This document shows positions 6,444 through 14,069 of a stretch of 20,874 nucleotides of DNA, piece after piece. The DNA lies in NCBI GenBank assembly GCA_964538345.1, contig CAZIFF010000015.1, positions 1 to 20,874 on the forward strand, given 5' to 3'. The stretch is from JAGOTN01 sp964538345 (lineage in GTDB: Bacteria; Patescibacteriota; Minisyncoccia; Phycocordibacterales; JAACPR01). The position numbers and the translations under genes are program-made. Positions within the stretch are counted from its first letter, which is position 1. The number at the start of each line of letters is the position of its first letter. The notes under the pieces were generated by a model. The model saw only the letters and a list, made by a program, of their open reading frames with translations. It searched no databases and had not been told where the DNA came from.

Positions 6444-7244
6444 TTAAACATTTTGTAAGCCTTTTACAATAGCCCTGCCTCTTTTGCCACCCATTTCAAC
6501 ATTAAGATTAAAATATTTTTTTAATACATTTATTAAATCAAATGATTCATTTTCAGATAAATCTGCATGAATTTCCCCTGTTATTGATTTAATTTTTTGC
6601 CAATCATTCCAATTTTCAAAAACTTTAAATTCGGCACCCTCTATATCGAATTTTAAAATATCAATTTCATTTAAATTATTTTCAGAAAAAATATCCAATA
6701 GAGTTGTTGTATTTACCGTAATCTTTTGATCATCACTGTTTCGATGATAAATAGATGATGCATTATGTTTTTGATTTTTAAAAAAAACAATATTCCCTTT
6801 TGTGTTAGAAATTGCTGATTGCAGCAACACAACATTATTAAACTGTTTAGTATTTTTTTCTAAGAGTTTAAAAGTATCTGGATCTGGCTCAATTGATATT
6901 ATTCTTGCTTCTGGGTATTTTGTAGCAAAGAACATAACTGACAATCCAATATTTGAACCTAAGTCTAAAATATTTTTGGGATCAGAGATGGAAAGATCAT
7001 ATTCTTTATTAAAAAATATCTCCTCTATCATCAACAACTCTGGATGAGTTCCTGAAAAAAATAGTTTGATTTTTTTATTGTTTAAATTTAAATTCAAATT
7101 CATCTCTTTAGGAGAAATCCCGAATTTATTTCTTAATGAGATTCCAATAATAATCAGCAGAATCTTGATTCTAGAAAAAAATCCGTTTCCTAGTGAGATT
7201 AAATTTTTTGTAAATATTATTTTGTTTTTTAATCTATTTAACAT
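6444..7244 (-). CDS. FkbM-family methyltransferase
   Basis: This is an S-adenosylmethionine-dependent O-methyltransferase of the FkbM type (Methyltransf_21), a family common in glycan clusters where it methylates sugar hydroxyls. Numbered from an upstream TTG, the SAM motif ILDLGSNIGLS is at 100-110, the acidic strand end IISIEPD at 123-129 and the family signature DILKFDIEGAEFKVFE at 203-218. I chose the ATG at 7242-7244, giving 266 residues and an 11-base overlap with the upstream gene. The frame is open further to a TTG at 7266-7268, which would overlap by 35 bases. The start lacks a Shine-Dalgarno sequence. It lies between a GT4 and a GT2 gene, so it probably caps or decorates the glycan they make. 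Confidence 0.9.
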   Translation of the reverse strand: MLNRLKNKIIFTKNLISLGNGFFSRIKILLIIIGISLRNKFGISPKEMNLNLNLNNKKIKLFFSGTHPELLMIEEIFFNKEYDLSISDPKNILDLGSNIGLSVMFFATKYPEARIISIEPDPDTFKLLEKNTKQFNNVVLLQSAISNTKGNIVFFKNQKHNASSIYHRNSDDQKITVNTTTLLDIFSENNLNEIDILKFDIEGAEFKVFENWNDWQKIKSITGEIHADLSENESFDLINVLKKYFNLNVEMGGKRGRAIVKGLQNV

Positions 7245-8352
7245 ATAGTTCGCTATATTTTTCAACAATATCTTTAATGTTAAATTTTTCCGCAGTCTTT
7301 ATTGCCTTTTCTTTCATGTTATTTAAAACCTGCACATCTAAATCTAAAAAATTTATCATAGCGTCAGAAATACTCTCCTTTAATTCTTCTACCAAGAAAC
7401 CATTCTGCCCATCTACCAAAAATTCATCCACACCAGGAACTTTTGTGCTAATTAAAGGCAATCCAAAAGCCATTGCTTCGATAGCTACATTTGGGAAACC
7501 TTCATGTTTAGAACTTAAAACAAACACATCTGCTGCACCATAATAATCAAGAACACCCTCCGTATAACCAACTAGATTTACATTATCGCTTAAATTATTA
7601 TCTGCAATCTTTTTATTTAAATAATCCTCTTCTGGCCCTCTTCCAACTATTAACAATTTTGCGTTTTGATTTTTTGATACCACATCCTTAAAAGAATCTA
7701 TCAGAACATCTTGTTGTTTTTGTTTTTTAAGACGACCTACATTAAGAAAAATTATATCGTCTTGATGTATTCCTAATTTTTGTCTCAAAGAATCTTTTGA
7801 GTTTAAAACTCGGAAATTATTTATAAAATCAATTTCAACCCCATTATGAATAACTTCAAATTTATCTATAGGAATTCCAGCTTGTTTTGAAGCAAACTCT
7901 ACAACACTCTTTGAAACAGCCACAATTTTTTCTGATCTTTTTGAAAGATGCTTATCCATCTTTTTCTGCCACCACTTTTTCTCATGATAAATATTATGTT
8001 CTCTAGCGATACTTTTATAACCAAATTTTGGTTGTAAGATTCTAAAAATAGTATTTGCGGAAAACATACTAGACACCACTACATCTGGAGAAATTTCTTT
8101 TAAAATATTTTTTAGTTTTTTAAAACCATTAAAATCAAATTTATTTCTTAAATTAACTTTATAGACCTTAATATCTGCTGGAACCTTTTCGTAAAGATTA
8201 GGGATATTTTTATAATCAAAAAGTGTAATCAAATATATTTCGAATCTATTTCGATCTAAGATTTCCAACTGTTTTATGAGTTGCCTCTCAATCCCTCCTA
8301 CAGAAAGGCTAGGAATTCCAAAAACTATTTTTATTTTAGTTTGCGTTTCCAT
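7234..8352 (-). CDS. Family 4 glycosyltransferase
   Basis: This 372-residue protein is a complete GT-B retaining glycosyltransferase. The N-terminal acceptor domain starts IKIVFGIPSLSVGGIERQL (7-25), with the GG loop typical of the family. The donor domain starts with IIFLNVGRLKKQKQQDVLID (200-219). The catalytic E-X7-E motif is intact in KHEGFPNVAIEAMAFG (282-297, Glu284 and Glu292), followed by GVDEFLVDGQNGFLV. It acts in the cytoplasm on a membrane-linked acceptor. It overlaps the upstream methyltransferase by 17 bases and the FkbM gene downstream by 11, so the three are translated as a unit. The sugar donor cannot be inferred. Confidence 0.94.
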   Translation of the reverse strand: METQTKIKIVFGIPSLSVGGIERQLIKQLEILDRNRFEIYLITLFDYKNIPNLYEKVPADIKVYKVNLRNKFDFNGFKKLKNILKEISPDVVVSSMFSANTIFRILQPKFGYKSIAREHNIYHEKKWWQKKMDKHLSKRSEKIVAVSKSVVEFASKQAGIPIDKFEVIHNGVEIDFINNFRVLNSKDSLRQKLGIHQDDIIFLNVGRLKKQKQQDVLIDSFKDVVSKNQNAKLLIVGRGPEEDYLNKKIADNNLSDNVNLVGYTEGVLDYYGAADVFVLSSKHEGFPNVAIEAMAFGLPLISTKVPGVDEFLVDGQNGFLVEELKESISDAMINFLDLDVQVLNNMKEKAIKTAEKFNIKDIVEKYSELYVK

Positions 8353-9145
8353 CTTGGGCTTTAATTATAATAATATAAAAAGTAGACATAAAAGGCATTA
8401 ATCCATCCATCTTGTTAGCCAAATTTAAAAACTTTGGATAAAGAGAAGTTTTTCTAAAGAGCATTTTAGCAGTGAGTCTTTCTGGGATTGTAATTAAAAA
8501 GAAATATAAAACAAAAGTAAAAAATCCACCCAATCTATAAATATCTTTTTCGAAAGGAAAAACTTTTTGAACTCTCTCAGGATTATATTGTCGATATCCA
8601 TGCAAAAGATAAATAGGCAAAGACCAAAAAGCAGGGACTATGTGTAATTGAGTTCCATTTTCTTTTGTATATTTTTTTGCTTGCTGACCAGCTTTAATAT
8701 CATCTTCAATATGCTCAAAAGAAGTATTTGAGATGACTAAATCAAATCTTTTATCAGTTTCAAAATCCTCAATTGGTTTTTGAATAAAATCTATTTTAAA
8801 TTTATTACTCTCATCAGAAAACTTTTTTTCTTTAGAAACATCTATACCTAAATATTCTCCAGAGTAATTCAAATCTTCTAAAATTCTTCTTATATAACCA
8901 GTACCACAACCTATATCTAAAATTGAAATATTTTTATTTGGTAAAATTTTTGGTAATTCTGTTTTAAGAAAAGAATTTAAATACTGTCTACCCGGAGAAT
9001 CGGTGTTCAAATCAAGAGTAATTGGACTCCAAAATTTAGTATTTAGATTTATTCTATATCCCCAAAGTCCACGCAAAAAATTGTATATAAGATATGAAAA
9101 TTTATCTTTAAGATTTAATTTTATATCACCTGATATCTCTCTCAT
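8336..9145 (-). CDS. Class I SAM-dependent methyltransferase
   Basis: The Rossmann SAM-binding motif ISILDIGCGTGYIRRIL (73-89) is followed by YLGIDVS (98-104) and FDLVISNTSFEHIEDD (134-149), the usual motifs I, II and post-II/IV of Methyltransf_11-type enzymes. Residues 204-222 form a hydrophobic stretch that could sit on or in the membrane. The N-terminal 70 residues contain a basic, hydrophobic region that I do not recognise. Its start overlaps the exostosin gene by 20 bases. Position in a glycan cluster suggests that it methylates a sugar or lipid-linked intermediate; this is inference. The length of 269 residues is normal for the family. Confidence 0.88.
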   Translation of the reverse strand: MREISGDIKLNLKDKFSYLIYNFLRGLWGYRINLNTKFWSPITLDLNTDSPGRQYLNSFLKTELPKILPNKNISILDIGCGTGYIRRILEDLNYSGEYLGIDVSKEKKFSDESNKFKIDFIQKPIEDFETDKRFDLVISNTSFEHIEDDIKAGQQAKKYTKENGTQLHIVPAFWSLPIYLLHGYRQYNPERVQKVFPFEKDIYRLGGFFTFVLYFFLITIPERLTAKMLFRKTSLYPKFLNLANKMDGLMPFMSTFYIIIIKAQDGNAN

Positions 9146-10196
9146 GATTGTTCACAATATCATCAAAATTATTAAAAAGGTAGGTATAAAAAGCTTCGGT
9201 TGAAAGCCTATATTTGAAAGCCTGTCTTGCGTTTGTCTGCATTTCCTTAAAACTCTGATCTGTATTTCTTTGCCAAAATCGATTAATTATTTTAGGCAAA
9301 TCATGAATTTTTTCATAATCAACACGCAAAACAAAAGCATCGTAATCAATTTCGTCTTCAAGTGGCAAAGAAATGTCTGTATCAATAAAAAGAGGAATTC
9401 TTCCCAAAGACAATATTTCAAAAAATCTTAGAGAATAATTTCCGTCCCCTTTTACCGCAAGTGCTAAATCAGAATCCTTAATTGCAAAAATAAATTCTCT
9501 TCTTATTTTTTCTGGATTATCTTGAATTGTTTTTTTATGACCAGAATAAGAGTGCCTTAAGAAGAATTTTGTTTCGAGTAAGTCACTGTGATTCAAAATT
9601 GTTATAACTTTCCTTCTAAAATGTAGGCCTTGATAGACAACTGGTGAATGTATTTTTTTAACTTGTAAAAGTAAGAATTGGATAAATATTTTTGCTTTAT
9701 ATTTAATCCACTGAACAACATTCGAGCAAGATACCCAACCAGCAAATCCAATGCTTGGTTTTCTATTTTTATCAAAATCTTTTATTACAATTCCATTTAC
9801 AATACCTAAGTCCTCAACAAATGGTGGAATAATAATTTCATTTTTTCTCAATTGGCTTTTATATTGAGAAGTTCTTAGAACAATAGAATTTTTTATTTTT
9901 ACTTCTGAGTTTCTGTCACCATAAGCAAATATAATTATTTTCTTATTATATTTTTTAGCAAAATTTTCATTATGATTTAGATAATTTTTATTTTTCCAAA
10001 CAGAAAAATAATTGTGTGGCATTAAAAAATAGTCAGCTTTTTCTGGTGATTGTACAAATTCTACAAGATTTTTAAATTTATCTGTTTTTATTTTTTGAAA
10101 CAAACCACCAATAAATTCTTCATTACTTGTCATTAATTGCAAAAGAATAGAATCAGTCACTTTATCTAAGCGTTTTGTGATAAATATTTTAAGCAT
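9126..10196 (-). CDS. Exostosin-family glycosyltransferase (GT47)
   Basis: This 356-residue protein matches the exostosin domain best known from animal heparan sulfate polymerases and plant xylan enzymes. Early on, PEKADYFLMPHNYFS (51-65) is the conserved opening segment. KPSIGFAGWV (146-155) begins the second half. The signature is ESD/DSDLALAVKGDGNYSLRFFE (241-260), followed by ILSLGRIPLFIDTDISLP (261-278) and DYDAFVLRV. The family uses nucleotide-sugar donors and has a GT-B-like fold. No signal peptide or membrane anchor is present, in contrast to the Golgi enzymes, so it should act in the cytoplasm. It overlaps the methyltransferase genes on both sides (8 bases upstream, 20 downstream). 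The family call is strong; the sugar is unknown. Confidence 0.87.
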   Translation of the reverse strand: MLKIFITKRLDKVTDSILLQLMTSNEEFIGGLFQKIKTDKFKNLVEFVQSPEKADYFLMPHNYFSVWKNKNYLNHNENFAKKYNKKIIIFAYGDRNSEVKIKNSIVLRTSQYKSQLRKNEIIIPPFVEDLGIVNGIVIKDFDKNRKPSIGFAGWVSCSNVVQWIKYKAKIFIQFLLLQVKKIHSPVVYQGLHFRRKVITILNHSDLLETKFFLRHSYSGHKKTIQDNPEKIRREFIFAIKDSDLALAVKGDGNYSLRFFEILSLGRIPLFIDTDISLPLEDEIDYDAFVLRVDYEKIHDLPKIINRFWQRNTDQSFKEMQTNARQAFKYRLSTEAFYTYLFNNFDDIVNNHERDIR

Positions 10197-10848
10197 GCTT
10201 CTTTACAATGAAAAAATACCCTAGAGGATATCGCCTCTTTGCTTGTGGTCTTAATTTTAGGAAAACCTTATCTAAAAATAAATAAAGTGGTAATAAAATT
10301 ACACGAAGAATCTTTGGCAAAGAAAGAACAAGATTATTATAATTAACCATAAATGGCCCACCACCTATAATTTCTATTTTTGAATCAGAAAACCCTGCTC
10401 GTTTGAAAATATCTCTTAATGCATCTTCTGTATATCTAAAATAATCCTGAGGATCTGGATGATAATTTATCAAGAAAGGAACAAATCCTATTAATTCACC
10501 ATCATTTTTTAAAACCCTAAACACTTCTGAAATTAATTGTGCATGATTGAAGATGTGTTCAAAAAGATTAAAAGATAGCACCGCATCAAAAGTTTCAGCA
10601 TCATATGGTAAAGGATCTTTTTCAAAATCTAATGCTCTATGATTTTCATAACCACTTTTCATATCTGCGGTAAAAACTTCTTGAGCTTTATCTTTGAAAA
10701 AATCATGGTAAGTTCCTGCTTTTTGCCCACTGCCTAAATCCAAAACTTTTTTATTTAAAAGAGATACATCTTGGCACTTTTTATTTAATAAAGTCCGTAA
10801 AAGTGTTTTTCCTCGCCAAATGCTTTTAATCATTGAAATCATGGTCAT
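10189..10848 (-). CDS. Class I SAM-dependent methyltransferase (Methyltransf_11 type)
   Basis: The 219-residue protein has KVLDLGSGQKAGTYHDFF (34-51) as SAM-binding motif I, FTADM (59-63) at the end of strand two, ETFDAVLSFNLFEHI (85-99) and EVFRVLKNDGELIGFVPF (108-125), which together define the Methyltransf_11 fold. HPDPQDYFRYTEDALRDIF (130-148) is a motif often seen in methyltransferases of polysaccharide clusters. The region 172-197 is hydrophobic. Three ATGs lie close together at 10848, 10842 and 10833; I used the first, which keeps a 10-base gap to the preceding stop. The end overlaps the exostosin start by eight bases. Substrate unknown. Confidence 0.9.
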   Translation of the reverse strand: MTMISMIKSIWRGKTLLRTLLNKKCQDVSLLNKKVLDLGSGQKAGTYHDFFKDKAQEVFTADMKSGYENHRALDFEKDPLPYDAETFDAVLSFNLFEHIFNHAQLISEVFRVLKNDGELIGFVPFLINYHPDPQDYFRYTEDALRDIFKRAGFSDSKIEIIGGGPFMVNYNNLVLSLPKILRVILLPLYLFLDKVFLKLRPQAKRRYPLGYFFIVKKHA

Positions 10849-10858
10849 TTATTATACT

Positions 10859-11872
10859 TTATTTTAAAAAACCGACTATTTTAGGTATTAGACTTTCAAT
10901 ACTATGATTTTCAACCACATACCTTCTAGATTCTTCATTTAAATTTAAACTGGATAATTCTTTAAGCTTATCAAAAAAGATATTTAAATCAGTATTCACT
11001 AAATGTCTAGAAATAAAATTAATGCCTACTAGATTTTTCGCTGCTTCATTTGTTGTTAGTACCTGCAGGCCACAAGCCATTGCTTCCAGAATGGCTTTAT
11101 CAAGACTTCCTGTTTTACTTAAATTTATAAATATATGAGCATTGTTGTATTTCTCTGTTAAGTTTTCCTGAGAGACAGGCCCTATAAAATTAATTCGATT
11201 TGATAAGTTATTTTTTTGTACTTCTAAATAAATACCTTTTGCATAATCAAAATCTTTTTGTCTAATAGGAGCACCAACTATATCTAGCGTAAAGTCAGGA
11301 TTTTCTGAAATTATCTTTACAATCAAATCAATATTTTTAACTTCAGAAATTCTTCCTACTGTTATAACTTGTTTTTTGTTTTTACTTAAGGATGTTTGTT
11401 TAAACAAATTTGTATCAATACCTTGCCCAATAATTTTAACTTTAGAACTATTGATACGGAATCCTCCAGATGTTGATGTGAAAATATAATCAACTAATTT
11501 TTCTGAGATTTTTAAATCCAAAGAAACTTTACCGTGTGCATACCAAAGACTAATTTTCTTTTTTAGAATTTTCCAAAATATTCCACCGAGCAAAATATAA
11601 ATCTGATTCATGTGAACAAACACAGAATCGTATTCTTTTCTTAATTTCCAAATATATTTATAAAAATTAATTAATCGTCCAATTTTTCCAACACCCTCTT
11701 CTTTTCCCAAAGAAAAAACTTTTACATTCTGAGGTAAATTAAAATCACCTTTTTCCAAACAAACAACATTTACAACTTCAGCATTTTTAGCAAACTCTTC
11801 AATCCATCTGTGAAAGAATCCTAAAACCTGATCATTTTTATTTACCTTTTGTGTAATTATTAAAAGTTTCAT
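10859..11872 (-). CDS. Family 4 glycosyltransferase with altered catalytic motif
   Basis: The 337-residue protein is GT-B: VITVGRISEVKNIDLIVKII (169-188) opens the donor domain and INFIGPVSQENLTEKYNNAHIFINLS (227-252) follows. The E-X7-E site reads KTGSLDKAILEAMACG (253-268): the second Glu is Glu263, but the position eight residues earlier is Gly255. The GSLDKxxLEAMA form is a variant I associate with related bacterial GT4 proteins, so the enzyme may still be active. The N-terminus KLLIITQKVNKNDQVLGFF (2-20) lacks the usual GG loop. Its ATG overlaps the stop of the upstream GT4 gene as ATGA. Donor and acceptor are unknown. Confidence 0.88.
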   Translation of the reverse strand: MKLLIITQKVNKNDQVLGFFHRWIEEFAKNAEVVNVVCLEKGDFNLPQNVKVFSLGKEEGVGKIGRLINFYKYIWKLRKEYDSVFVHMNQIYILLGGIFWKILKKKISLWYAHGKVSLDLKISEKLVDYIFTSTSGGFRINSSKVKIIGQGIDTNLFKQTSLSKNKKQVITVGRISEVKNIDLIVKIISENPDFTLDIVGAPIRQKDFDYAKGIYLEVQKNNLSNRINFIGPVSQENLTEKYNNAHIFINLSKTGSLDKAILEAMACGLQVLTTNEAAKNLVGINFISRHLVNTDLNIFFDKLKELSSLNLNEESRRYVVENHSIESLIPKIVGFLK

Positions 11873-12942
11873 ATTGTAAACGCTTTTTTAAAATCAGATA
11901 AATATTGTTCTTTGTTCTTTATGTGACTTAAAGCCATTTCTTTTGCTCTTCCTCCTATGTTTTTTCGTAAACCATCATCATCTAGTAATTGATTTATTTT
12001 AACCGCAAAATCTGCTGCAGCAGATTTTGCGGTTAAAATACTTCCACCATCAACCAAAACCTCTCCAACAATCCCCACATCGGTAGAAACAATCGGCAAT
12101 TCATAAAGTGCGGCCTCAATTAAAGCCATGCCATACCCCTCATATTTTGAAGTCTGCATATAAATATCTGCCAATCTATAATAATCAGAAACATTTGTAA
12201 CATTACCAACAAAATCAATTTTTTCTAAGACACCTAGAATTTTTGCCTTTTCTTTCAAATTTTCCAAAAGACTACCGGCACCAACAATAGTAAGACCAAT
12301 ATCACTTCTTTCTTTTGCAACCAAAGCAAAAGCATCAATTGCTAATTCAATATTTTTTTCTTTTTCAAGACGAGAAACAGTTAGAATATTATAAACGTGT
12401 TTACTTTTCATACACACAGAAGAATCTTTTGGATATTGAACCGAAATTGGCAAAACCACAGGCTCTGATTTTAATTTTAATTTACTCAAAGATTCAAGTA
12501 TTCTTTTTGATACAACTCGAATTCCGTCAGCTTGTGGCAATAAAATTTTAGCCACAAAAGAATGTAACTTATTCTGCAAAGAATGGTTCCAAAATTCTTT
12601 TGAAAAAATATCTGTGTGGATCTGTATATGAAATTTCGCTTTTATAATTTGTGATATTTTTCTAGCCGAAAGACCGGTTAAGAAAGCATCCTGAGAAGAC
12701 ACCACACCAGCTGAAAGTTTGGCACCAATTTTTATTGCATCTCCAATATAATTTATTTTTGAAAAAGAATTTGTTGGATAAATTGTGACATTTTCTGATA
12801 TTTGAGTTTTTTCAAATCCTCTTTTTGTAAAAACAATTACATCTAATTTCTCAAATATTTGAGCATAATCTTTAAATCTTTCATGAACATTAGATTCATT
12901 ATTAAAAAGCCCTCTGTCTGTAGAAACCATTATTAATTTCAT
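11869..12942 (-). CDS. Family 4 glycosyltransferase carrying a 46-bp palindrome
   Basis: The 357-residue protein has a GT4 donor domain: YNILTVSRLEKEKNIELAID (184-203), LTIVGAGSLLENL (217-229), IDFVGNVTNVSDYYRLADIY (242-261) and the catalytic KYEGYGMALIEAALYELPIV (266-285) with Glu268 and Glu276 in E-X7-E spacing. The N-terminal domain starts MKLIMVSTDRGLF. Residues 301-316 are encoded by a perfect DNA palindrome (11995-12040), yet the protein there looks like a normal part of the C-terminal domain, with no frame break. It is coupled by ATGA overlaps to GT4 genes on both sides. Substrates unknown. Confidence 0.92.
   Translation of the reverse strand: MKLIMVSTDRGLFNNESNVHERFKDYAQIFEKLDVIVFTKRGFEKTQISENVTIYPTNSFSKINYIGDAIKIGAKLSAGVVSSQDAFLTGLSARKISQIIKAKFHIQIHTDIFSKEFWNHSLQNKLHSFVAKILLPQADGIRVVSKRILESLSKLKLKSEPVVLPISVQYPKDSSVCMKSKHVYNILTVSRLEKEKNIELAIDAFALVAKERSDIGLTIVGAGSLLENLKEKAKILGVLEKIDFVGNVTNVSDYYRLADIYMQTSKYEGYGMALIEAALYELPIVSTDVGIVGEVLVDGGSILTAKSAAADFAVKINQLLDDDGLRKNIGGRAKEMALSHIKNKEQYLSDFKKAFTI
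11995..12040. repeat. 46-bp perfect palindrome inside a glycosyltransferase gene
   Basis: Both 23-base halves are exactly complementary, with no spacer. The centre is TCTGCTGCAGCAGA, flanked by AACCGCAAAA on the left and TTTTGCGGTT on the right. It lies wholly in coding sequence, in the reading frame of residues 301-316 of the 357-residue GT4. No T-run follows, so it is not a normal terminator. Confidence 0.95.
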
Positions 12943-14048
12943 ATAGTTGATTTTAATTCAGTAGAAATCTCTCCTAACATTTTATTTAAACTAAATTCTG
13001 CCACAGATTTTTTGCCATTTTCAGAAATCATTCCAGAAAAACTCCTATCATTTAATATTTTATTAATTGCAGATTTTATTTGTTCAACATCATCATAATC
13101 AACCAAAATTCCATTTTCTTCATTTTTTATAATTTCTGGATTACCTCCAATGTTTGTAGTGATGATTGGCACACCTAGAGCTAATACTTCTAAGATTTGA
13201 TGAGAAAATCCCTCATATCCAGTATTTAAAACAAAAATATCTGAAGAATGAATATATTCAAATAGATTTTCTTTACTCATTGCTGGAAGCAAAGAAACAT
13301 TTTGAGATAATTTTTTATCAACAATAATTTTCTCTAAGTTTTGTTTTTGCGGCCCATCTCCAATTATTATTAATTTTATACTTGGAATTTTTTCTTTTAA
13401 TTCTGAAATTACATTTATTAATTTTTCAAAACCTTTCCAAGGCACAAGTCTGCCCGCAGATATAATAGTTGGATGACTCAAACCTAAATCATTTTTAATA
13501 ATTTTTTCTATATCTAAAATACCCTCAAAAGAATTGTATACAACATTAATTTTATTCTCCTCGATCCCCCATTGAGTTACAATCTTTTTTAAATATCTAG
13601 AAGGTACTATTATTTTATCAGCCGATTTTGCAACTTTTTTCTGAATCTTTTTCATTTGCAAAACTCTTGAATGGTATTCTCTTCTGTCTTTTACAAAATC
13701 ATCTAAAAGTTCTTTGACTCCAAATCTCTGAACACCCTGTTCCCACGCATAATCTCCAACTATTTTTAATACAAACTTTTTATTTAAAATCCTTGCTGCC
13801 CACATTGCTGGATATCCCACAGACACCGGATCCTGGGCATAAATGACATCACAACCAATACCATCAATCAAAAGCTTTATAAAGTATAAAAAATGACGAA
13901 TCCCTATCGGTAAATGCCGCAAATTATCAAAAGAAGCCACAGCAACAGAGATGCCATATTTATGCAAATTTTCATATAAAATCTTAGAATATGTAGCTGG
14001 ACCACCAATAGAGGGTGGGTAAATACCTGTAGCTATTAAAACTCTCAT
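12939..14048 (-). CDS. Family 4 glycosyltransferase
   Basis: The 369-residue protein is a full GT4 enzyme. The acceptor domain begins MRVLIATGIYPPSIGGPATYS (1-21) with the GG-P loop. The donor domain has PTIISAGRLVPWKGFEKLI (193-211) and LIIIGDGPQKQNLEKII (226-242). The catalytic motif is GYEGFSHQILEVLALGVPII (277-296), Glu279 and Glu287 in E-X7-E spacing, then GGNPEIIKNEENGILV. Arg200 and Lys205 positions of the donor-phosphate clamp are kept (GRLVPWKG). The ATG is preceded immediately by GAGGA, too close to be a useful ribosome binding site. A 21-base gap separates it from the upstream GT4 gene, and ATGA couples it to the next. Donor unknown. Confidence 0.93.
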   Translation of the reverse strand: MRVLIATGIYPPSIGGPATYSKILYENLHKYGISVAVASFDNLRHLPIGIRHFLYFIKLLIDGIGCDVIYAQDPVSVGYPAMWAARILNKKFVLKIVGDYAWEQGVQRFGVKELLDDFVKDRREYHSRVLQMKKIQKKVAKSADKIIVPSRYLKKIVTQWGIEENKINVVYNSFEGILDIEKIIKNDLGLSHPTIISAGRLVPWKGFEKLINVISELKEKIPSIKLIIIGDGPQKQNLEKIIVDKKLSQNVSLLPAMSKENLFEYIHSSDIFVLNTGYEGFSHQILEVLALGVPIITTNIGGNPEIIKNEENGILVDYDDVEQIKSAINKILNDRSFSGMISENGKKSVAEFSLNKMLGEISTELKSTI

Positions 14049-14069
14049 TCCTCACATACTACGCTAAAC

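Noticed and set aside
7245..7268. TTG start at 7266-7268 for the FkbM methyltransferase
   Set aside because: It gives a 35-base overlap with the upstream gene and a rare start codon; the ATG at 7242-7244 gives an 11-base overlap like other pairs here.
9200..9226. Direct repeat TTGAAAGCCT in the exostosin gene
   Set aside because: A short 10-base repeat in AT-rich coding DNA, in normal coding context; likely chance.
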